Assembly: GCA_025024175.1 (NCBI GenBank)
Contig: QCXZ01000086.1
Location: 23,836,245-23,900,244 of the forward strand
Source of the DNA: Rhyzopertha dominica
Taxonomy: Eukaryota; Arthropoda; Insecta; Coleoptera; Bostrichidae
Length of the DNA stretch: 64,000 bases
Direction of reading: 5' to 3'
This document shows positions 50,280-64,000 of this stretch, one piece after another. The notes beneath the pieces were generated by a model. It saw only the letters and a program-made list of their open reading frames with translations. It was not told the DNA's origin and did no database searches. Within the stretch, counting starts at the first letter, position 1. Each line of letters starts with the position of its first letter. Position numbers and translations under genes: made by a program.

Positions 50280-51910
50280 CCGGTGATCACAATGATGGAG
50301 CTGTCTAAAGGAAATGGATTTTCGGCAGCGTTTCAACGCAACTCACAATGCGGGATAACCCTCACCCCATTTTGCCAGGACCGGACTGCTTCAAGCGTTT
50401 GTAACGGCACAGTGATGATTCAAGAAAAGTTATCAGCAAATTTCTGGAAAATCTTAGGAAGATCAGAACAGGAAGGAAGGTGTAGGTGGTGATGAAAGAT
50501 ATAAGCTGGTCAACTGGATTTTTTTAGCAGCTCAGCGTTATAGCGTCATATGAAATGATGGATGGTCTCTAGTTCTTCTTGTTCTCAGCAAGGGACAGCT
50601 TTATACTATATAAATGCAAGTTTAACTCTAGCTGTCCCATATTGATTGACAAGAATTGCATCTCGCTACTTAAATCGAAGAAGCCTGCTCACAAAACTGA
50701 CCTTTCGAGACCTGCGTGATCAATGCAGACGGCAAATTAAATAATCCTATAAGTCTTCTTCTGGAAGTTCATAGGTACGTAATAAATCTTCTAGTAATGG
50801 GATACCATCTTCAATGACATATCAAAATGTTGTAGTGAATGGCGTCAACGAGATTTGAGATGCTTTTGCCAAGTATTTCGCAAGCGTTTCCCACTCTTTG
50901 AAAACATTCATATGTTGTACCAATTCACAAATCTGGGTCTATTTCCCATGTTGAGAATTATCGACCTATATGCCTTCAGTCTACTGCCAGTAAAGTGTTT
51001 TTAAGTGTAGTCTCTTCAAAAGTCTACTTCTATTTTAAAAATATAATTTCACCACAGCAACATGGCTTCTTTCAGCGGCGCTCAACAGCTACTAACCTGC
51101 TCTCGTATGTCCATTTTATCACTACTTCATTAAGTAGGGGAACTGAGGTTCACTCGGTGTACACATACTTCAGTAAGGCATGGTTTGATAGCTACTTGGC
51201 CGGAAGAACTCAACAAGTTAAAATTCATAATTGTGCCTTGCGCGCTATTCACGTACCTTCTGGAATCCCCCAAGATGCTATCCTTGGACCCCTACTGTTT
51301 TCCGTTTTCATCAAAGACATAGGGTTCAATTTCATCAGCAAATACTTGTTCATCTCCATCAGTGGTGCATTGAAAATAACATGACTTTAAATATCGACAA
51401 GTGTCAGGCTATCAACTTTAGCAGATCAGTTCTGCAATACAAAATGGATGACAATATTGTCCCCGTGAAAATCTTTATCAGAGACCTGGAAGCTTAATTT
51501 TGTTGCTCCTTAAGCAGGTTTAACGTTAATACTACAAAATTACTATATAACCTTAGTCAGACCTCTTCTAGAACACAACTTTATTATTTGGTCCCCACAT
51601 TACAGNGTTCATTATAATCGTATCGAACTTATTCAGCACAGATTCTTTTAAAAAACATTGGCTATGTGCTCTGTATATAAATTTATCAACATGATCGACG
51701 CTCCAGACATTATTGCCTTGTTNAATTTTCACGTGCCTTGTTATACCAGTTTTTAGACTAGAATTTGACANTGTTAATTATGCTATGTATTCTTCTATTA
51801 ACACTATGCTGCGCACATGCAACACATTTTCCCAGGACGTTGCTATTTATGGTTACAATTCATTAAAATTAATTAAACAACATTTGAAACGTATATTGTA
51901 CATTTGATGT
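50280..51910 (+). mobile_element. Degenerate Jockey/CR1-type LINE
   Basis: RT-domain blocks appear in order on the plus strand with frameshifts: SHVENYRPICL (about 50,950), QHGFFQRRSTATNLL (about 51,058), VHSVYTYFSKA, WFDSYLAGRTQQVKI, SGIPQDAILGPLLFSVFIKDI (about 51,260-51,320), WCIENNMTLNIDKCQAINFS, and VRPLLEYNFIIWSPHY-like codons near 51,560-51,605 with RIELIQHRF after. The stretch between FSKA and WFDSYLAGR, and the YxDD catalytic block, are missing. Upstream limits are uncertain. Confidence 0.75.
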
Positions 51911-52479
51911 ATACTGTATTACTGTATTTAACTTTTGTGTATTTTGTTGTACCCTTGTTGTATGCTATTTTACATTTATGTGTATTTATTTACTACTCTG
52001 TGTACTACTTAAAGGCAGGTAGCCGTCAAAAAATCCTATTATTATATCGATCCTTCGTTTTCTATAGCGACGGCCATGTAGGTATGTGTTCTGTTATATT
52101 CTATCCAAAAGAAATTTGATGATATAGAGGCGAAAGAGAGTGTACTTTGAATGCATAAACTCATTTCAACAGGACAACAAGTTATATTGTAGGTACAGCA
52201 CTCCTACATAACTTGTCACAGTGCGTTCCACTTAAAACGAACCACCCCGTATAATACCGCAATTTTTAATATCTCTGAAAAGTCCTGAAACACGTCAACT
52301 TTTTTCTGGGGTACATATGTCGATTGTAATACTTACTGTTCGTTTCAAATATAAAAAGACCGGATACTTCATAGTGACGTCATTGCGCAAGTGACCTCTG
52401 ATTGAAAAGGTCTTTTAATTCTTTATTCAACCATATCAAAATATTTGACATTCACGCAAATTAATTACAGAAAACCAAG
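51911..52479. other. Spacer with repeat-like sequence
   Basis: AT-rich. GTTCCACTTAAAACGAACCA at about 52,227 resembles recurrent insect repeat ends. No gene is seen. Confidence 0.3.
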
Positions 52480-52730
52480 ANCTAAAAATTTTGAGTCTCG
52501 TATATCTTAGATTTTATCCATCCCCATAAAAATAAATCTAAAGGACTAAGGTCGGTAGATCTCGGAGGGCATTTAATAGATCATCTCCTGCCAATCCAGC
52601 GACAAGGAAATTGATTATTCAGGGAACGACGTCATGGAGTAGAGCACCATCCTCTTGGAAAACTTCGTTTTCCGATAAGCTCCGGTCATGTTCAATTACT
52701 TCATTAATCTGTGGTATAATTCAATTTCCC
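52480..52730 (-). mobile_element. DDE transposase fragment
   Basis: Minus strand frames read FQEDGALLHDVVP, then INFLVAGLAGDD, then CPPRSTDLSPLDLFLWGWIK. These align with the FQQDGAPPH, RWIGR and WPPRSPDLSPLDFFLWG blocks of insect Tc1/mariner-type transposases. A stop and frameshifts break the frame. Confidence 0.65.
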
Positions 52731-53149
52731 AACAAATGCAAATGTGAAAAATGACCTTATCATGTGGTCACCCGGGATGCCTCTCCAAACATTCAATTCC
52801 TGGGACGCGTTAAGGTTAAAAAAATCTGTCGACTATTTATCAAGATCCTAGATATTATCGTTGACTGAAATGTTCGGTGTTTGTGCCTGATTTGCTTTAA
52901 CCGAATTTAAGCCAATATGACTTTCTCTGACTATATTTTACAGTGTTTGATTTGTACAACAAGATTTCTAGATAAAATGGAAATTCCAATCCTTTTTGAA
53001 AATAAAAACACCTTAACAATTTTGAACACTTACCTGTTGGTTCATATGCGTGCTGGTCGTTTTGTTGTTGGGGTGTTCATTGTGTCTTACAAAAAATAAT
53101 AATGTGTTTTTAAGGCTTAGCATCTATTTTGTTAAAAAGAAGAATAAAT

Positions 53150-53410
53150 GCACTAGCAAAAGAACATGGATTTAAGTACGTTTGCCCGAGTGAACTAACT
53201 TTGGCGCATTAAAGACCAGCGTTAGAAACCTAATTCAGCAGCAAAATAATAAATTTCATAAGAGATGAAATTGACAAAATTTCAAGCGAAGTTTGGTTTA
53301 ACTGCGTGCAACACGCAACCAAATATAGAGAATTATTAGTACCAGACTTAATAATAAAATCAGACGACTGTAGTGATGAAAGTGATTTTATAATAGAGAA
53401 TGGCTAACCA
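53150..53410 (+). mobile_element. Probable transposase C-terminus (second DDE family)
   Basis: The plus strand reads EHGFKYVCPSEL, then RDEIDKISSEVWFNCVQHA and KYRELLVPDLIIKSDD with an acidic end DESDFIIENG. This resembles the C-terminus of DDE transposases in which LPPYHCELNPIELIWA is followed by ITPEDWKNCVEHV and an acidic tail. Stops are present. Recognition is by eye only. Confidence 0.5.
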
Positions 53411-54289
53411 TTATTTTAAATTGTAAAATGTATAGTATAATTTACATATTATGTGTATAGCTCATGTAAGTCGCCTTTTTGTTATCAAATTTTTTGGGTC
53501 ATTTTATGTTTTATCAAATTACTGTTTAATATTTATGCGTGTTTTACCATAAAACATTGAAATCAAATTAAATTAAAATAAACCATGTAAAATTTATTTT
53601 TATAAGTCCTGAAATACGGACCTCGAAATTTTGCCAGCCCAGCTTGTTGACGCGTCTTACTGCGCCAGTTAATAAAATGGGGTAAAATGTTAAAGAGCAA
53701 TTAAGTTGTAATCGCACAGAGAGCTGGACGAAATATACAAGGATTTCGATTTTTTAAAAACATTATATTTTGCGTATTTGAGCGGAGTTAACCCTAACGT
53801 ATTTACATAAAGATCGCTCTCTCATAAAAAGTAATGTTACTGCCAGAAGTCCCATAAACCTCATCTCTACCAGTAGGCTAGAAATATACGCTACAATGAA
53901 AAACAATTCACGTGTTTCGATATTTCGTTAATACTTGTCAAAATATAGAAATATCGAATTTATTCAATTTGACCGACTCACTATGTACACATTCTTGGAT
54001 CAAGCATTTAAATGTTGAAAGAAGAAATCGCCTTTTAATTTACGTTAGGTGAATCATAAGAATAAAGAGTTTCTTTTTATATAAATTATATGATCGAAAT
54101 TGGGCGCGAATACACTTGGGGGTAAACACTAGATGAGTTGTGCATGAAATCAAAGGTTATATGGCATAATAAATTACCAAAACAATGGAAAAACTCCAGG
54201 ACGCAGTTATGAATGCAATTCATAAAAACTATGTTTACCTTTCCTACGAACGGAATGTAATCAATCTAGTTAAAATTTTATAGTTAGTT

Positions 54290-54460
54290 TTATTATTACG
54301 TCATATGTTACGTGTACACAACCACTACTACTGAAATAAACTTTGCTTTTTAAATACTTCCATAAAAGTAGTCGAGGAGATCTAGAAGGATATTCGATAG
54401 TTACTTGAATTAAATATTCGCAAATGATCCTCGCAAACTGAGGTCTTGTTGGTAACATAT
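54290..54460 (-). mobile_element. DDE transposase fragment
   Basis: Minus-strand codons YPSRSPRLLLWKYLKSKVYF match the WPPRSPDLTPLDFFLWGYLKSKVY block with a small internal deletion. A further decayed member of the family at 31.1, 38.4, 47.3 and 52.5 kb. Confidence 0.6.
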
Positions 54461-55627
54461 ACCATGTTACTGGGCAGTAAATGCAACAAAAAATTGACCC
54501 AAGATATTGTTACCTACAATGCCGTCCCAAACAGAACACCCACCTATACTTACACACTCACCATATGTATGGTTGCAGTCTACCCCTTCATATTAAAGTT
54601 ACGCTAACAAACGATTTTAGTCCTGTATATATATTTTTTAATTAGTCAGTAGGTTCTCTTACTTTGCGCATTATGGTATTATTTTATTTGTTATCATGCG
54701 TTTTATGAAAATTAATGTTTAAAAGTTCTGAATAAATTGAAGAAAACGAACTTATTACCACGCGCCACAAATGGTACAACCCCCCATGCTAGGGCTATTC
54801 GTCCATAGTGGAAGGAAGCGATTATTCGTAAAGAAAATGCAACCAAAATCAACGCGAAATCGTAAAATATCGGTTCAAAACTAGAAATCATGAAGGAATT
54901 GATTATGTAGTGATTATATCAGAAATTTATGTAAGGTCTCTTTGTCTGTGTTACAGTGTAAACTTTTCAACGCTTAAGAAAGGGTGCTTCGACTGGAGTC
55001 TCAACGTCTATTCCTATTAATGCCAACATGGCTGCAAGTTTTCAATCAAAATCATCTAGGCAATGTTTAATCATCCATTTGAAGTGCGCTGTTTTTTGGA
55101 ATTGTCAAAACTCGATGTATTGAAAATGGTGCACATACAGAGGTGAAGAGGCTATCAAAAACAAAGTCCACTATACACATATTATATTAGTCTAAATATA
55201 TTACACAAAACAATGCGTAAGAAACTGAATTTAAGTGACAGCAGCCATATAATAAGTAATATAAAATACAACATACAAATAGAAATAAAACATATAGTAA
55301 CTTATACCGTTGGACAAGCCTGGAAAAACACTTATTTATTGAAATATTGAAACCATCCAAATAATTTGCTTTCAGGAGCGCAAATCGCATCTCCCTTAAA
55401 AATCACCAAACCACATTAAAACAATTATTAATTAATAGTTAACGTAATCACAGATAAACGATTTAACGCATTGTTATATAAAACTTTACATTATGCACAC
55501 CTCGTTCGTTTCATTGCATTGTGTAGCTATATGTCAAATTTGTTAAGTCCTAAACAATTTCTGTATTACACATAGGCAATATGAATTTTCTGACATATAA
55601 CAACATTTAGAAAATCTCTTCCGTGTA
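54461..55627. other. Intergenic region without a recognised gene
   Basis: AT-rich, short frames only. No repeat delimited. Confidence 0.3.
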
Positions 55628-55816
55628 TTGTTTATTAGTCTGTTCGTCACTCAAGTTGGCGTTGGTGTAGAGGACGAATCCAAATTTGTGAAGAAAGCTG
55701 ATGATCTTATTGAGATAAGCTTTGGCGAGTCTGGCATGTCTGGTAGCGAGCCGACTGGGGATGCGGGGTCATCTGCAACCACGCATACACATGATGATGG
55801 CGGGTTACATAACTGA
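55628..55816 (+). CDS. Candidate orphan exon, acidic and Gly/Ser/Thr-rich
   Basis: A frame richer in GC than its surroundings encodes VGVEDESKFVKKADDLIEIS, then GESGMSGSEPTGD and THTHDDGG before a stop at 55816. A pyrimidine-rich acceptor (TTGTTTATTAG) ends at about 55,638, so it could be a terminal exon of a gene whose other exons are not visible. No family is recognised. It may equally be a chance frame in a repeat. Confidence 0.25.
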   Translation: MFISLFVTQVGVGVEDESKFVKKADDLIEISFGESGMSGSEPTGDAGSSATTHTHDDGGLHN

Positions 55817-56149
55817 ATCAAGCTGATCGATAAGGCGCCGACCCGCATTATAATAGCACCGCCTTCATTCAACTTTAATTATCATTGTAGGTATTTTTAG
55901 AAAACCTTCACTTTGTTGGGTCGTATTTATATAAGACTTCATACATTTAGTTGCTAAAATACACTATTTTTCGCAGGTTCGCTGTATGCTACTGTCATTG
56001 GGTAGCACATGTAATATTTTTAAATAACCAAATTTTAATTACCTTAGATTCTGAAACGTTTATTTTTGCGTTCTGGCAAGTTTTCAAATGCTACAATCTT
56101 AAAATACCATCTTTAATCCTGCAAAAAGTTCTTTTACCTTGAAATCTTT

Positions 56150-56311
56150 CGTTTCGCCCGTATTTGTAAGGGGCATCAGGATAGGAATTAGAAGTATGGA
56201 ATATGGTTCAAACCTAACGCGAGAAACACGTGCGAACTGAACCAAATCCCTAGGAAAAAAGGGGTCTTTCTTTTCATTCCTGATGATGCCCCTTACAAGT
56301 GCGGGCGAAAC
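56150..56311. repeat. Fold-back repeat with about 29-bp arms
   Basis: Bases 56150-56178 and the reverse complement of about 56283-56311 share CGTTTCGCCCG then TTGTAAGGGGCATCA with two or three mismatches. The loop is about 104 bp with no coding capacity. The TGATGATGCC / GAAACGTCGAC ends resemble the fold-back at 25,377. Confidence 0.65.
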
Positions 56312-56863
56312 GTCGACCTTAATCCGAAATCAGACGCGGTCTAACTCAAAAGACTAAGATTTCAATCTAACTCTGGCCGTGAAAGCCTACGTTCTTACTC
56401 TTTTACCTTGTTCCACAAAACTTAATGGTGGGCAAATCTAACACATTCAGCTTTATCATGCAAGGAGCACTATCTTTGAAAATGATTTTGCAACATCATA
56501 TGAGGGTAATAACTGGAAATGAGTGCAATAAAAGAAACACACCTGGTGGTTGTCTATTGGTAATTGAACAATTTTCACTGGAGATCAATCAACTGAGCCG
56601 CACACATTTATTCAGGCACAAACACACAAAAAAATAATGTATGGAAAAATGAAGGTTTTATTAATCTTTTTACAAAATAACTTAAGAATTTTGCTTTCTC
56701 ATAAACATATAATTACAAATGAGGTATGTCACAAAATAAAATAAAGAAACTAAAATTAAACTATAACATGATTAGAAACAGAACAGGCTGAAGTTATTGG
56801 ATGAAGTACTTGACTGAATTTGAAGAACAATGTGGTGGACTGACAAAATGCTTTACCTGTGGG

Positions 56864-60619
<3,756 letters not shown>

Positions 60620-62039
60620 ACTTCTAAAACCGGTGATGTAGCCAACATAAGCGGGAATCACTCGTTTTAAAAAAGCTGAAACAACAAGATCGTACAATGA
60701 GGTGTTATGTAAATATGAGGTTTGATTTGCAATACTGAGTGCTTGACATGGAAACAAGTTACCTTGTTGAAAGCACAGTTTTGCTAATCTAGAACATTTA
60801 ATTAGCATTACTACATTTCAATATCTTCAAATACTGTAATTCACATATTCAACAGCCTTGTATAGCCAAAGCACACGCCATTCCCTAAACGTATAAGTCT
60901 TTAGAAAGATTGGATTAAAGCCTACACTTGCAACTTAAATACATCATACCTAGTTCATTCCAAAGGCAATTTATATTTGAAAAGTCCGTATACGTTACAC
61001 ATCTAATACTCGGAAATGCGAATTTCGGCAATTTTAGAATGTCTACGTTACTTAATTTACACGAGCCGGCTTCTCATCGAGGAAGCAGATCCAAGATGGA
61101 AGTTACGTCCCGCCGCGACAGACTATGTTCGTGGATATCTTTTGAGGCACACATGCGGTATATTCCGTACCCCTCTAAAAGTACATTGCCTACATTCATA
61201 GGCGCACCAAAAACATTACCACTACAAATTTCTATATCCGCAATCTACAGGCCTTATCTTTAACGCAGTCGTAATTTTTCGATAACGTTAGCTTTCCTGA
61301 TAAACTTGAGACAGTCTACGTGTAATGGCTCCAAAATGAGTGCAAATTTTTCAAAAGTAAACATATGTAAACTCACGAACGCCACTGATTTTTTGGGGCG
61401 GCATCTTTGGAGCAGAGGATCGTATGGGTTCTTCCGGTACACCCGACATCCTCACCACAGTACTGCTACAAGGTAGATAACCACACAGTCAGAAAGAGTC
61501 GCGGCTCTTTTGTAATATCCGTTAGATGACGCTGACACATTTGCTGGTCTACACTCGGAAACACAGAAGGCCTCCCTGAAAACTCTTCCTTTAGAAAACC
61601 AGAAATAACTGATTAATCAAATCAAAAATTAGAAAAAAAACATTTATCAATGCACAAAATCATATTTTGTTACTGCATAATCAACATTAAACTGCCAGCA
61701 TGGCTAACATGATTAAAAAAGCAAAGAATGCCAATTTCCTATTTTTAATAGTTTAACCTTTTACAAAATTATCTTTATTTTGAGTGCTGAATAAGATCAT
61801 AGCAAAAAATTTTGAGTTTAAGCACACCCTTTAGAAAATCAGTTGTCATTTTTTACATAAAATGGCTAATTTATCAAAAACTGTTGAATTTAGAGAAAAA
61901 ATGTTTCATATTAAATAAGCACAGTGATATGTTTATATACTGTGCAACTTGTTTAATGTACAATCAAAAAATTGTCTGAGTTTTTTGACACTTAGAGCCA
62001 GATTTTAACTACTTGTTTCCCTTACATTTAATGTTATCA
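60620..62039. other. 5' region of CK2 alpha
   Basis: Should contain the CK2 alpha 5' noncoding exon and promoter. The GC-richer stretch at about 61,060-61,150 (around GTCCCGCCGCGACAG) is a candidate promoter-proximal region. Short frames here look like chance. Confidence 0.4.
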
Positions 62040-62700
62040 TTCATTTGTTTGACTCTGTTACATAAACAATTATCCTGCTGTTTTAAAACACCACATGTTT
62101 TATACACGTGAAAACATGTTTTGTTAGAAAATAAAACATTTCTAGCAGGATATGAAATCTGATATACAGAAACATCATAAGTGACAAGCTTATTAATTTG
62201 TTTTGAAAATCCAATAATAATTCGTTAATAATGGAGCGGCAGCCCAGATATGTGTTGAAACATGTTATCATTTATTTGTTTGACTCTGTTACTTAAACAA
62301 ATATTCTGTTTTAAAACACCACATGTTTTATACACGTCAAAACATGTTTTGTTAGAAAATAAAACATTTCTAGCAGGATATGAAATCTGATATACAGAAA
62401 CATCATAAGTGACAAGCTTATTAATTTGTTTTGAAAATCCAATAATAATTCGTTAATAATGGAGCGGCAGCCCAGAAATGTGTTGAAACATATTCTCATT
62501 CATTTGTTTGACTCTGTTACATAAACAATGCTGTTTTAAAACACCACATGTTTTATACACGTGAAAACATGTTTTGTTAGAAAATAAAACATTTCTAGCA
62601 GGATATGGAAATCTGAAATACAGAAGTGACAAAGTTATTAATTTGTGTTGGTGGTCCAGTAATAATTATAGTTAATAATGGAACGGCAGCTCAAAAATTT
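62040..62700. repeat. Three-copy tandem repeat, period about 230 bp
   Basis: GACTCTGTTA recurs at 62,051, 62,282 and 62,510, giving periods of 231 and 228 bp. Each unit carries an imperfect palindrome (ACATGTTTTATACACGTG then AAAACATGT), the block TTCTAGCAGGATATG and AATGGAGCGGCAGC. Units 1 and 2 are nearly identical; unit 3 is shorter and more diverged. Confidence 0.85.
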
Positions 62701-62739
62701 GTTGAAACAGTTATATATTAGATGGTGACGGGTGGCGTT

Positions 62740-62835
62740 ACAACTGCATAGCTTAAAGGTTGGGAGTATATCACACAACCATAGCGCGGGTAGTTCAAAG
62801 ATATAGACAAGCAGGAGAATATTCGATAATAATAA
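62740..62835 (+). mobile_element. Transposase helix-turn-helix fragment
   Basis: The frame LGVYHTTIARVVQRYRQAGE matches the N-terminal helix-turn-helix (LGVSHSTVSRVLQRFRETG type) of Tc1/mariner-class transposases. It directly follows the tandem repeat. Stops lie on both sides and no downstream catalytic part is seen. Confidence 0.6.
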
Positions 62836-64000
62836 TAATAACCACATCGACAAAAATGTAGGACAATAAATTGAATAAAAAAAACGAGTTAAACAAAAAT
62901 CTGTTTTTTCTGAAATAACAGAGACAAACAAATGCACAAAAAATAACATCTTGATAATGTTCGGTATAATACCACTATTGCTTTTCTAACGTAAACCACA
63001 AGGGCAGTGAAGTCCTTAAGAAAAATCCTACATTCGAACAAGTGGTAAAAATTTGACAAATTTGTGATAATACGTTAAATAAGTTGCGCAGCGCAGAGCA
63101 TTATGCCAAATTTTCAAAGTTATGGGTTGGTACCTTCATGGGACACCTTGTAGTAGTAATGACGTATTCCTCATATCTTTCTTGTGTCTTGACTTATGCT
63201 GGTACATACGCAAATGCACATCATACGCTGCATCAACAATTACAATAATTAAAGGCGATTATGAAACAAGTTTATATCTTGGATTGGCTGTCGCAATGCC
63301 CGTAGAGCAAAAATGAAATCAAGGGTAACCTCTGTTATTTGTCTTCCATGATAGGGCGTTACGCAATGCACAAATACGTAAGGCACATAATAATGAACGT
63401 GATGGGCACACACGGATCACAGGAAATTCGGTTGTGTATCCACAAAAACTATGTTTACCCAAATATTGCTCAAGCAAATTTTGTTTTAACAAACGAAACC
63501 TGCCTGGAATTTCTAACAGGGAAGCCAGAAGGAACGCAGACGACGTGAATGAGACTAAATTGGCTCTTTTTGCACATTATTTCTGTCGCTTGCAGGAATC
63601 CGTGACCCAAATGGGGCATGTTGCAACTTGCTGTAACAACATTAACATCTTTGCGTGTTCTTGAACTTGGGTGCAATTTGATGTTAATCTGGCCCGTTAT
63701 TAAATATATTTAAGCAATAATAGCCGCGGGAGAATGTTTGGGCAATCCTGAAACGCGCAGGACCTCCGGAAGGTCAATTACCATTCACAAAAAGGTGTTT
63801 TTTGTTCCCGCTAGTATGTTTTTTTTAATTAAAAGTAACAAAAAATGAAGATATTTAGAGAGACATTTTTAATGGATATGTTTCGTAATACAACAAATTA
63901 TTTTTATTTTGCCCTTTGCTTATTTATGGCACTTAGCGCTAGTAAGTAAGTTCTTTTAGCATAGTTTTATAAACTAGCGACCGGGGCTAAAACAAAAAAG
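62836..64000. other. Right end of the window, no recognised gene
   Basis: Short frames at 63,122-63,664 have no recognisable domain. A GC-richer patch near 63,720-63,780 is unassigned. Confidence 0.35.

Noticed and set aside
60620..60808. Extended N-terminus for CK2 alpha from the ATG at 60808
   Set aside because: A splice acceptor lies four bases before the canonical ATG and the added residues are unlike any CK2 alpha.
62040..62700. CRISPR-like array
   Set aside because: Units are 230 bp long, tandem without unique spacers, and in an animal genome.
63339..63664. Short overlapping frames near the right edge
   Set aside because: No domain, start context or splice support.

Overview
The window is insect genomic DNA, AT-rich, with many introns of about 50 bp, GT-AG splice sites, and isolated N bases typical of a draft assembly. 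The gene set (Shark kinase, shifted/WIF1, an insect-type lipophorin receptor, Galpha-i, UBA5, Arp6, CK2 alpha) and the abundance of Tc1/mariner-type debris fit a holometabolous insect, most likely a beetle. The species cannot be fixed from sequence alone. All coding exons below were assembled by eye from splice sites and protein-family continuity; every multi-exon model closes in frame.

Left part (1-23,600) is gene-dense: 3' part of ADHFE1 (+), Shark (+), a leucine-rich-repeat membrane protein (-), Galpha-i (+), Arp6 (-), UBA5 (+), a PLEKHJ1-like PH protein (-) and shifted/WIF1 (+). Several pairs are divergent (LRR/Galpha-i, Arp6/UBA5, PLEKHJ1/shf) and share 0.5-1.5 kb upstream regions; others converge. 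Small inverted-repeat elements sit in the gaps.

The middle (23,600-35,020) is one long gene, the lipophorin receptor. It has two alternative signal-peptide first exons that predict forms with eight or seven LDL-receptor class A modules, and its large introns hold transposon remnants.

The right part (35,000-64,000) is gene-poor and repeat-rich: an SDR16C-type dehydrogenase (-), a calaxin/EFCAB1-like EF-hand protein (-) and the CK2 catalytic subunit (-), separated by DDE-transposase fragments, a LINE remnant, a mariner copy, fold-back elements and a 230-bp tandem repeat.

The genes are not an operon or pathway; they are ordinary independent animal genes. No CRISPR array, phage, plasmid or novel gene cluster is visible. 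The points most worth checking are a 136-residue optional C-terminal extension of Arp6 created by a splice donor that overlaps the normal stop codon, the two promoters of the lipophorin receptor, and a 1.06-kb element with 235-bp inverted arms carrying an N at the same position in both arms.
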